6,790 bases of DNA, taken from positions 1-6,790 of the forward strand of contig JAQUNT010000126.1 of the NCBI GenBank assembly GCA_028717525.1. The letters run 5' to 3'. The notes under the pieces are model-generated. The model had not been told where the DNA came from. It saw nothing but the letters and a program-made list of their open reading frames with translations, and did not search any database. Position 1 is the first letter of the stretch; the number at the start of each line of letters is the position of its first letter. This DNA is from Elusimicrobiota bacterium (GTDB lineage: Bacteria; Elusimicrobiota; Elusimicrobia; UBA1565; UBA9628). A program made the translations under genes and the position numbers. Shown in pieces: positions 1 through 5,989 of this stretch.

Positions 1-1375
1 CCGGGGCCAGCGCGGGCGCCGCGGCGGCGCCGGAGAAGGACATGGTCATGGGCGGCACGGTCGGGGCCGGCCCGGGCTTTGCCAAGGTGGGCACGGGCGG
101 GACCTCCATGGTCCGGGAGAGCGCCGGGAGCGGCGCCGGAGGGGAGGTCATCTGCGGCATGAAAGTCCCGGGCATCATGGTCGCGGGGGGAGGGGCCAGG
201 ACCGGCTGGGACGGGGACGACGGCGGCGGGGCGAAGGGGCTGGGCGGGACGGTCTCAGGCGGAGCGTTGAGCTCCAGGGGCGCGGAGCCGGCCTGCGGAA
301 GGATCGCTCCCGGAGTCGCCTGGGGGGCCCACTGGTAGGGGGATTCCTCCTGGCTCAATCCGGGGACCGCCGCGGCCGGCGCGGGCGGTGCCATCGGCGC
401 GGGCGGCATGGTCGGCGCGGCCGTCGCTGGCGGCAGGGTCGGCGCGGCCGCAGCTGACGGCAGGGTCGGCGCGGCCGCCGCTGGCGGCAGGGTCTTCTCC
501 GCGGCGGATGAGGAGTGAGGGAGGCTCTTCTCCACTTTGCGCAACGACTGGGGGGCCGAGACCTTGACCACCCGGCGGACCCGGCCCTTGGGGGCCGGCG
601 CCGTCTCGGGCGCCGGGGTCGGGGGCTCCAATGCCGGGGTCGGGGCAGACGGGGCCGGCGGCAGGCCGCTGCCGATGACCGGCAGACCGCCGCCGAGGGC
701 CGGCTGGGTGTCCCAGCGGTAGGGGGATTCCTCCGGCGAGAGGGCAGGGCCCTCCTGCACCGGCGGCTTGATGTGCTCCGGCGCGGGGACGTCGACCTTC
801 GGCAGAGGCGCGAGCACGGGCGGCGGGACGACGGCGGCCTCCTGAGGCGCCGGCGCCGGGGCCGTCGCGGCCGCGGGCGGCGGGACGAAAGCGGCCTTCT
901 TCAGAGGGGCCGGAGCGGGCTTGGGCGCCGCTTCCAGCTCGGCCAGGCGGCGGTTGAGCTGCTCGAGCTGGGAGGTGAGTTCCTGGATGCGCGCCTGGGA
1001 ATCCTGGAGCGCCTGGCGCGTCGCCTCGTCCGGCTTGGGCAGGTCGGCGGCGGGGATGCGCGAGGCCGGCGAGAAGATGTCCGTCAGCCAGCCTTCGCTC
1101 CCGCCCTCGCCCGGCAGGGGGAGAGTCTCCGCCTGCAACCTCTCCAGCAGGCCGAAGCCCGGCTCGAGGAGGTCCCCGGCCGGCGCCCGCGGGGCGGTCG
1201 CGCAGAGGCCGGAGAGCTCGCCGACCTCCTCGGCGCAGAGCCAGTCCGCGTCAGCGCGGCCGGCGTCGCCCTCGGCGCAGACCAAAGTCTCGGGGCGCAC
1301 CCCGCCGACCAGACCGAAGTCCTCCTTGGCCAGCGGCCCCAGGATCTGGGAGTCTTTGAAGACCCAATATCTCAT
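1..1375 (-). CDS. GYF_2-like domain protein with coiled coil and long Pro/Ala-rich tail (3' end outside window)
   Basis: I read 458 codons without a stop from ATG at 1375 to the left edge; the C-terminus is missing. I do not recognise the whole protein. Residues 1-55 start MRYWVFKDSQILGP and continue with V-x-PETLV, a DW pair at 44-45 and an AEEV-x-EL ending. This spacing resembles the GYF_2/DUF4339 small domain (aromatic start, GP turn, 'TLV' strand, W before the end); that is pattern matching by eye. Residues about 117-150 form a heptad-like coiled coil rich in Q, L, E and R. From about 151 on, the chain is dominated by Pro and Ala, with a basic patch near 264-284, a 9-residue tandem repeat (294-321) and two copies of an LS-x-EESPY-x-W motif (212-221 and 340-349). 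No signal peptide or membrane segment is visible. It follows dksA after 77 bases and probably has its own promoter. The tail looks disordered; a scaffold or envelope-linked role is possible but unproven. Confidence 0.8.
   Translation of the reverse strand, partial: MRYWVFKDSQILGPLAKEDFGLVGGVRPETLVCAEGDAGRADADWLCAEEVGELSGLCATAPRAPAGDLLEPGFGLLERLQAETLPLPGEGGSEGWLTDIFSPASRIPAADLPKPDEATRQALQDSQARIQELTSQLEQLNRRLAELEAAPKPAPAPLKKAAFVPPPAAATAPAPAPQEAAVVPPPVLAPLPKVDVPAPEHIKPPVQEGPALSPEESPYRWDTQPALGGGLPVIGSGLPPAPSAPTPALEPPTPAPETAPAPKGRVRRVVKVSAPQSLRKVEKSLPHSSSAAEKTLPPAAAAPTLPSAAAAPTLPPATAAPTMPPAPMAPPAPAAAVPGLSQEESPYQWAPQATPGAILPQAGSAPLELNAPPETVPPSPFAPPPSSPSQPVLAPPPATMMPGTFMPQMTSPPAPLPALSRTMEVPPVPTLAKPGPAPTVPPMTMSFSGAAAAPALAP
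334..350 (-). repeat. Second copy of 17-base repeat encoding the EESPY motif
   Basis: The 17 bases GGTAGGGGGATTCCTCC (plus strand) are identical to those at 718-734. On the coding strand they encode EESPY followed by QW, within LSQEESPYQW. The surrounding protein sequence differs, so this is a spaced repeat of a short motif inside the Pro-rich tail. Confidence 0.8.
410..490 (-). repeat. Three tandem 27-base units encoding a 9-residue Pro/Ala repeat
   Basis: Units at 410-436, 437-463 and 464-490 each begin GGTCGGCGCGGCCG on the plus strand and differ at only a few bases. The unit length is a multiple of three, so the reading frame is kept. The encoded repeat is LPPAAAAPT, with variants LPSAAAAPT and LPPATAAPT. 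A looser fourth unit (MPPAPMAPP) follows in the protein. Such an array can change copy number by slippage without breaking the gene. Confidence 0.85.
718..734 (-). repeat. First copy of 17-base repeat encoding the EESPY motif
   Basis: Identical over 17 bases to 334-350. On the coding strand it encodes EESPY followed by RW, within LSPEESPYRW (residues 212-221 of the Pro-rich protein). The two copies are 384 bases apart, which is 128 codons, in the same frame. Confidence 0.8.
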
Positions 1376-1395
1376 ATGGAGGAAGGCTCCTCCAT
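1376..1395. repeat. Perfect 8-bp inverted repeat abutting the start codon of the Pro-rich gene
   Basis: ATGGAGGA (1376-1383), a 4-base spacer, then TCCTCCAT (1388-1395). In minus-strand RNA the GGAGGA Shine-Dalgarno-like sequence (1393-1388) would pair with UCCUCC just before the AUG at 1375, closing a hairpin that hides the ribosome site. The spacing from GGAGGA to the AUG is 12 bases, longer than usual, unless the hairpin or another start is used. Alternatively it is a DNA operator, because the proposed -10 box overlaps its edge. Confidence 0.6.
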
Positions 1396-1423
1396 GATAG
1401 CCTGCGGGCTGTTACGTTTTCAA
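1394..1423 (-). promoter_or_regulatory. Candidate sigma70-type promoter for the Pro-rich gene
   Basis: On the minus strand TTGAAA (1423-1418) and TATCAT (1399-1394) are separated by 18 bases, in the short AT-richer patch between dksA and the next start codon. Transcription would begin near 1388-1386, giving a leader of only about a dozen bases. In that case most of the upstream palindrome arm and the GGAGGA would be absent from the RNA. Found by eye only. Confidence 0.4.
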
Positions 1424-1452
1424 TACGGCGCGCCCTGGGGCGGCGGGCCCGC

Positions 1453-1917
1453 TCAGGACTCTCGGCCGGTTTCCTCGCCGATGCCGCGGAAATCCGCGGC
1501 CGCCTCGGCCAGCTCGGGCACGCTCTCGGCCGAACTCTGGCAGGTGATGCAGTAGCGGGCGAAGGGCAGGGCATCCAGGCGCGGCTTGGGGATGGGCTTG
1601 CGGCAGGATTCGCAGGAGCCGTAGGTGCCCTTGTCGATCTTGCGCAGGGCGGCCTCGATGTGGTCCAAGGTCATGCGTTCGTTGTCGGAAAGCTCGAAGA
1701 GCAGCTCCTTCTCGATGGACTGGCTGGCCTTGTCCGCGTCGTCGCCGGTGTCCTGCTCGGCGCTCTCCTCGAGCTGCTGGGTGCGCACGGTCTTGATGAG
1801 GTCGTCGCGCATCTCGAGCAGCTTGCGCTTGACGCCGGCGAGCTTGGCGGGGGTGGAGGCCTCCGTCTTCCCGGAGGCGGGCTTGCGCGCGGCGGTCTTG
1901 GCCGTTTTCTTTTTCAT
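1453..1917 (-). CDS. dksA: DksA/TraR-family zinc-finger transcriptional regulator
   Basis: 154 residues. Members of this family bind in the secondary channel of RNA polymerase and, with ppGpp in well-studied species, adjust promoter activity during starvation. Residues 1-30 are a Lys/Ala/Thr-rich, probably flexible extension. A coiled-coil hairpin follows, with the acidic tip motif D-x-x-D-x-A at D59, D62 and A64 (DDADKAS), the residues known to be needed for DksA action. The C-terminal zinc finger is CESC (102-105), 17 residues, then CITC (123-126), a complete four-cysteine set. Length is close to E. coli DksA (151). The start at 1917 is supported by GAGGAG (1931-1926), 8 bases upstream. It sits 67 bases after gltX with its own promoter candidate, so it can be transcribed separately. 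A non-DksA member of the TraR/YocK branch is possible, but the intact tip motif favours a true DksA-like role. Confidence 0.9.
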   Translation of the reverse strand: MKKKTAKTAARKPASGKTEASTPAKLAGVKRKLLEMRDDLIKTVRTQQLEESAEQDTGDDADKASQSIEKELLFELSDNERMTLDHIEAALRKIDKGTYGSCESCRKPIPKPRLDALPFARYCITCQSSAESVPELAEAAADFRGIGEETGRES

Positions 1918-1942
1918 GATCTTGGCTCCTCAAATCTTAAAA

Positions 1943-1979
1943 GCGCCGGACATAGTATATCGTTTGAAGTTCCCGGCGC
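1943..1979. repeat. 7-bp inverted repeat flanking the dksA -10 box; possible gltX terminator or operator
   Basis: GCGCCGG (1943-1949) and CCGGCGC (1973-1979) are perfect complements separated by 23 bases. In minus-strand RNA reading through from gltX they would form a GC stem followed directly by UUUU (1942-1939), as in a weak intrinsic terminator, although the loop is long. As DNA, one arm overlaps the -35 box and the other covers the expected transcription start of dksA, so it could be a regulator site. Which role applies cannot be decided from sequence. Confidence 0.5.
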
Positions 1980-1981
1980 AA
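1954..1981 (-). promoter_or_regulatory. Candidate promoter for dksA
   Basis: The minus strand has TATACT (1959-1954), five of six matches to the -10 consensus, and TTGCGC (1981-1976) 16 bases upstream, which matches only the TTG half of the -35 consensus. Transcription would start near 1947, leaving a leader of about 30 bases that contains the GAGGAG ribosome site. The position in the only gap between gltX and dksA supports it. Confidence 0.5.
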
Positions 1982-1984
1982 GAC

Positions 1985-3451
1985 CTAATTAGGGCCCAGA
2001 CCGGCCGAGGTCTTGCGCAGGCGCGCCAAGACGGCCTCGCGGCCCAGCAGCTCCAGCATCAGGAACAAGGTCGGGCCGTCCGCGCGGCCCGAGACCGCCG
2101 CGCGCAGGGGATGGAAGACCTGCCCCGGCTTGAGGGACTTCCGCGCGCAGAAGGCGCGGATGGCTTCCTCCAGAGGCTTCTCGGTGAAGGGCTCGAAAGC
2201 GGTCAGCAGCTCGGTCAGTCCGGCCAGCACGGTCTTGGCCTCGGGCGCGGCCAGGGTCTTGCGCGCCTTGTCCGTGAGCTCGGTCTCCCGATAGAAGAAG
2301 TCCACGCGGCCCGGCACGTCGGGCAGGAGCTTGAACTTCTCGCGCTCCAAGGCGGCGAGCCTCTCCAGGGAAGGTCCCGGGGGAGGCGGGAAGAGGCCGG
2401 CTTCCTTGAGGAACGGCTCCGCGCGCTTGACGATGTCGGCGGGCGCCAGGGCGCGCATGTACTCGCCGTTCATCCAGGCCAGCTTGACCGGGTCGAAGGT
2501 GGCGGGGTTCTTCTGGCAGCCCGGCAGGTCGAAGGCGGCGACGAGCTCATCCGGCGCGAAGAGCTGCCTGGACTCCGTGTTGGACCAGCCCAGCAGGGCC
2601 AGATAGTTGCGCAAGGCCTCGGGCAGGAAGCCCTGGTCGCGGTACTCGGTGACGGACGTGGCGCCGTGGCGCTTGGAGAGCTTGGTGCCGTCCGGCCCCA
2701 GGATCATGGAGAGGTGCGCGAACTTGGGCGGCTGCCAGCCCAGGGCCTCGTAGATGCGCATCTGCGCCGGGGTGTTGGAGAGGTGCTCGTCGCCGCGGAT
2801 GACGTGGCTGATGCGCATGGCGTGGTCGTCGCAGACGCAGGCGAAGTTGTAGGTCGGTCCGCCCGTGGTCTTCTGGATGACCAAGTCGGGCGCGAGCCGG
2901 TTCTCGAAATGGACCTGGCCGCGGATGAGGTCGTCGACCACGGTCTCGCCCTCGTCGGGCATGATGAAGCGCACGGCGGGCTTGCGGCCGGCGGCCTCGT
3001 TTGACCGGCGCTGGGCGTCGCTCAGGCGCCGGCAGGGGTCCTCGGGCACGGGCTGGCCGGCGGCCTTGGCGGCTTGGCGCGCGGCGTCGGTCTCCTCTCT
3101 CGTGCAATAGCAGCGGTAGGCCTTGCCTTCGTCGAGCAGGCGCTTGGTCTGCTCCTGGTAGGAGGACAAGCGCTTCATCTGGTAGTAGGAGCCGCAGGGG
3201 CCCTTCTCGTGCTCGAAATCCAGGGGGCCTTCGTCCCAGTCCAGGCCCAGCCAGGAGATGGAATCGAGGATGGCGGTCACGGATTCCGCGGTGGAGCGCA
3301 CCTCGTCGGTGTCCTCGATGCGCAGGACGAAGGTGCCTCCGTGATGGCGGGCGAAGAGCCAGCTGTAGAGGGTGGTGCGGGCTCCGCCGATGTGCAGATA
3401 GCCCGTCGGCGAAGGGGCGAAGCGGGTGCGGACGGCGGGGTTCGTGGTCAT
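1985..3451 (-). CDS. gltX: Glutamyl-tRNA synthetase (class I)
   Basis: 488 residues, normal length. It joins glutamate to tRNA(Glu) using ATP in the cytoplasm. The Rossmann catalytic domain begins TRFAPSPTGYLHIGGART, with the HIGH-type motif HIGG at 20-23. FVLRIEDTD follows at 41-49, and IRGDEHLSNTP at 218-228 is a strong family match. The second class I signature is KLSKR at 257-261. The C-terminal part (about 320-488) fits the helical anticodon-binding region. A zinc-site remnant is seen: C114, C116 and C140 are present, but the fourth ligand position reads Arg (CRR) where E. coli has His (CRH). The start ATG at 3451 overlaps the recN stop as ATGA, with GGAGAG (3466-3461) 9 bases upstream, so translational coupling is likely. 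Whether it also charges tRNA(Gln) in a GatCAB pathway cannot be told here. Confidence 0.96.
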   Translation of the reverse strand: MTTNPAVRTRFAPSPTGYLHIGGARTTLYSWLFARHHGGTFVLRIEDTDEVRSTAESVTAILDSISWLGLDWDEGPLDFEHEKGPCGSYYQMKRLSSYQEQTKRLLDEGKAYRCYCTREETDAARQAAKAAGQPVPEDPCRRLSDAQRRSNEAAGRKPAVRFIMPDEGETVVDDLIRGQVHFENRLAPDLVIQKTTGGPTYNFACVCDDHAMRISHVIRGDEHLSNTPAQMRIYEALGWQPPKFAHLSMILGPDGTKLSKRHGATSVTEYRDQGFLPEALRNYLALLGWSNTESRQLFAPDELVAAFDLPGCQKNPATFDPVKLAWMNGEYMRALAPADIVKRAEPFLKEAGLFPPPPGPSLERLAALEREKFKLLPDVPGRVDFFYRETELTDKARKTLAAPEAKTVLAGLTELLTAFEPFTEKPLEEAIRAFCARKSLKPGQVFHPLRAAVSGRADGPTLFLMLELLGREAVLARLRKTSAGLGPN

Positions 3452-5109
3452 GGTGTCGAGCTCTCCAGTAGTTCCTGGGCGTGCTTGCGGCTGGCCTCGG
3501 TGGCCGCGCGGCCGCCGAGGAGCTGGGCCACGGTCTCCAGGCGGCGCGGAGAGCCGTCGAGACGTTCCACGCGCACGACGGTCCGGCCCGCGGCGGTCTC
3601 CTTGGAAACGTGGAAATGGGCGGGGGCGAAGCAGGCCACCTGGGCCAGGTGCGTGACGCAGAGGATCTGGCGGGCGCGGCCCAGGGCCGCCAGGCGCTGG
3701 CCCACGCAGCGGGCCACGGCCCCGCCGATGCCCGCGTCGATCTCGTCGAAGACCAGGACCGGCACGGAGGCCCCTCCGATGAGCACGGTCTTGAGGGCCA
3801 GCATCACGCGCGAGAGCTCGCCGCCCGATGCGATGGAGCGCAGGGGCTTGCTGGGCTCGCCTGGATTGGGGGCCAGGAGGAACTCGACCTCGTCGCAGCC
3901 GGTCGCGCCGAGGCGGCCAGCCTCGATTTCCACGCTCACGCAGAGGCGCGCGTGGGGCATGCCCAGCACCTGGATCTCCTTCTCCAGAGCGGGCGCGAGC
4001 TTGGCCGCCGCTCCCAGGCGCAGCTTGTGCATCCGGCCGCAGGCCGCGGCGAGCTTGCGGCGCGCCGCCTCCGCCGCGGCTTCGAGATCCTCCAGGCGCT
4101 TCTGGGAGTTCTCCAGGAGGTCGAGGTCCGCCGCGAGCTCATCGCGCTTGGCCAGGACGTCGGCCACCGTCGCGCCGTACTTCTTCTTGAGGCGCGCCAG
4201 CTCGTCCTGGCGCCCGAGCAGGGCGTCGAGCCGGGCCGGATCGGCGCCCACGCGCCGGCGCAGCTCGCCCAGGCGGCGGGCCACTTCGTCGACCGCTATG
4301 CGGGCGGTCTCGAGCTCGTCGCGGCCCTGGCGCAGGGACTCGTCGAAGCGGCAGAGGTCCTCCAGTGAGCGCACCGCCTTCTGGAGGGCCTCGGAGGCCG
4401 AGCCCTCCCCGGCGTAGAGCGAGCCGTAGGCGGAGTCCGCGACGTTGCGGATGCGGTCCGCGTTCTTCAAGAGCGGCAGGTCGGCCTCGAGCTCCTCTTC
4501 CTCGCCGGGCCGCAGCTTGGCCGCGGCGATCTCCTGGAGCTGGAAGCGGTCGAACTCGATGCGCCGGCGCCTCTCGTCATCGGACATCTTGGCCGAGTCG
4601 AGCTCAGCGCGGGCCGTGGCCCAGGCCCCGTGGAGCCGCGCGAGCTCGGCGCGCCGGTCCGCGAGCCCGGCGAAGGCGTCGAGGGCCTCCAGGTGCGCCG
4701 CGGGCTTGAGCAAGGCCTGGTGCTCGTGCTGCCCGTGGAAATCCACCAGGCCCTCGCCGAAGGCGCTCAGGACCGCCGACGAGGCGGGTCGGCCGTTGAT
4801 GGCCGCGCGGCTCTTGCCGGAAGCGTCGAGCTCGCGGCGCACCGGCACGGGCGCCGATCCCACCTGGAACTGCTCGCGCAAGGCCGTTGGGAAATCGTCG
4901 GGGTCGAACCGGCCTTCGACGCAGAGGCGGGAGGCCCCGGCGCGCAGCCAGGAGGTGGAGGCCCGCGCGCCCAGGAGGAACCCCAGGGCCTCGATGAGGA
5001 TGGACTTGCCCGCGCCGGTCTCGCCCGTGAACACGTTCAAGCCCCGCCCGGGCTCCAGGTCCAGCTCCGAGATGATGGCGAAATCGCGGATGCGCAGGCT
5101 CCTCAGCAT
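3448..5109 (-). CDS. recN: DNA repair protein RecN
   Basis: 553 residues, the usual size. RecN is an SMC-like ATPase of the cytoplasm that acts at double-strand breaks to help RecA-dependent recombination. The N-terminus MLRSLRIRDFAIISELDLE is typical. The Walker A motif GETGAGKS is at 29-36 and the Q-loop region DFHGQHEHQ at 123-131. A coiled-coil middle section spans roughly 150-355, rich in E, L, A and R. The ABC signature SGGELSR is at 428-434, Walker B VLVFDEIDAG at 451-460 with D455 and E456, and the H-loop THLAQVA at 486-492. All catalytic motifs are intact. The start ATG at 5109 has GAGG (5118-5115) 5 bases upstream, overlapping the nadK stop codon; the gap from nadK is 7 bases. The stop overlaps the gltX start. 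No LexA-type box was recognised, and there is no room for a separate promoter, so it is probably transcribed with nadK. Confidence 0.97.
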   Translation of the reverse strand: MLRSLRIRDFAIISELDLEPGRGLNVFTGETGAGKSILIEALGFLLGARASTSWLRAGASRLCVEGRFDPDDFPTALREQFQVGSAPVPVRRELDASGKSRAAINGRPASSAVLSAFGEGLVDFHGQHEHQALLKPAAHLEALDAFAGLADRRAELARLHGAWATARAELDSAKMSDDERRRRIEFDRFQLQEIAAAKLRPGEEEELEADLPLLKNADRIRNVADSAYGSLYAGEGSASEALQKAVRSLEDLCRFDESLRQGRDELETARIAVDEVARRLGELRRRVGADPARLDALLGRQDELARLKKKYGATVADVLAKRDELAADLDLLENSQKRLEDLEAAAEAARRKLAAACGRMHKLRLGAAAKLAPALEKEIQVLGMPHARLCVSVEIEAGRLGATGCDEVEFLLAPNPGEPSKPLRSIASGGELSRVMLALKTVLIGGASVPVLVFDEIDAGIGGAVARCVGQRLAALGRARQILCVTHLAQVACFAPAHFHVSKETAAGRTVVRVERLDGSPRRLETVAQLLGGRAATEASRKHAQELLESSTP

Positions 5110-5116
5110 GAGGGCC

Positions 5117-5989
5117 TCAGGTCTGGCCCCAGCGCAGCTTGCGGCGCAGGACCTCGAAATAGGAGTGCCCGGGGTCGAGGACCAGGCGGAAGGGCTTGTC
5201 GTAGCGGCGCACGCGCACCTCGTCGCCTATGCGCAGGGCGCAGCCGAGCTGGCCGTCCAAGGAGACCACCACGTGGGGCGCCTCGCGGGGGTGGCGGGAG
5301 GTCAGTCCGACCGTGAAGGGGCTGCCCGCGGAGACGATGAGGGGGCGCTGGGTCAGGGTATGGGGGCAGATGGGGGCGACGAGGAGCACGTCCAGGCCGG
5401 GGTCCACGATGGGTCCGGAGGCGGCCAGGGCGTAGGCGGTCGAGCCCGTGGGGGTGGCGACGATCAGCCCGTCGCCGAAGTAGTCGGCCACGAAGCGCGC
5501 CCCGGAGCGGGCCGTGAGCAGGATGGCGCGCGCCTGGTCGCCGCAGCGGATGACGCAGTCGTTGAGGGCCAGGTGCGGGCCGAAGACGCGGCGCGGGCTG
5601 CGCCCGCCCCGGACCACCTCCACCGACACCATCCAGCGCTCCTCGATGAGGAAACGGCCGCGCAGGATGTCCCGGCAGGAGCGGCGGAAGCCGGCCAGGT
5701 CCGTGCCGGTCAGGAAGCCCAGGTGCCCGGAGTTGATGCCCAGCAGGGGGATGGAGTAGGGCGCCAGAGCCCGGGCCGCCCGGAGCATGGTGCCGTCTCC
5801 GCCCATGGCCACGGCCAGGTCCGCGTCCAGGAGCTCGCGGCCGCCGGGCCGGTTGCGGCAGACGCGCACATGCGCGCCTTGGCGCCGCAGCAAGGCGGCG
5901 ACCTCCCGCATCATGCGCCGGGCCTCGGGCTTGGTCTCGTTCTGGAAGGCGACCACGGAGCGGACCAGTTGCGTCGTTCGGGCAGGCAT
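5117..5989 (-). CDS. nadK: NAD kinase
   Basis: 290 residues from ATG at 5989. The enzyme phosphorylates NAD to NADP using ATP (or polyphosphate in some members) in the cytoplasm. It carries the family motif GGDGT at 63-67 after a hydrophobic strand, INSGHLGFLT at 85-94, the NAD-binding ND pair at 143-144, a GDGLIVATPTGSTAY block at 172-186, APICPHTL at 205-212 and DGQ at 245-247. The frame stays open upstream to 6220, but that stretch is Arg/Pro/Gly-rich and unlike NadK. The N-terminal strand RSVVAF with NETKPEA supports the start at 5989. A GAGG (6003-6000) lies 10 bases upstream, a weak ribosome site. The start lies inside the comEC end in another frame, and recN follows after 7 bases; nadK beside recN is a common bacterial arrangement. 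Confidence 0.95.
   Translation of the reverse strand: MPARTTQLVRSVVAFQNETKPEARRMMREVAALLRRQGAHVRVCRNRPGGRELLDADLAVAMGGDGTMLRAARALAPYSIPLLGINSGHLGFLTGTDLAGFRRSCRDILRGRFLIEERWMVSVEVVRGGRSPRRVFGPHLALNDCVIRCGDQARAILLTARSGARFVADYFGDGLIVATPTGSTAYALAASGPIVDPGLDVLLVAPICPHTLTQRPLIVSAGSPFTVGLTSRHPREAPHVVVSLDGQLGCALRIGDEVRVRRYDKPFRLVLDPGHSYFEVLRRKLRWGQT

Noticed and set aside
42..338. Gly-rich plus-strand open frame of 98 codons
   Set aside because: Antisense of the Pro/Ala-rich tail; Gly/Ala richness is what complementing GC-rich Pro codons gives. No ribosome site or recognisable domain.
1400..1452. Possible intrinsic terminator after dksA (palindrome GCGGGCCCGC at 1443-1452 and weak stems nearby)
   Set aside because: The palindrome has no loop, the other stems are 4-5 bp, and no T-run follows on the minus strand.
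515..1555. Plus-strand open frame of 346 codons
   Set aside because: Arg/Gly-rich antisense shadow that crosses the start of the Pro-rich gene and the end of dksA.
1412..1933. Alternative minus-strand frame over dksA (173 codons)
   Set aside because: Arg/Gln/His-rich, no domain; the overlapping frame has intact DksA tip and zinc-finger motifs.
1625..3004. Plus-strand open frame of 459 codons
   Set aside because: Antisense to dksA and gltX, both firmly identified; long only because stops are rare in GC-rich DNA.
3074..4417. Plus-strand open frame of 447 codons
   Set aside because: Antisense to gltX and recN; Arg/Ser/Ala-rich low complexity with no domain.
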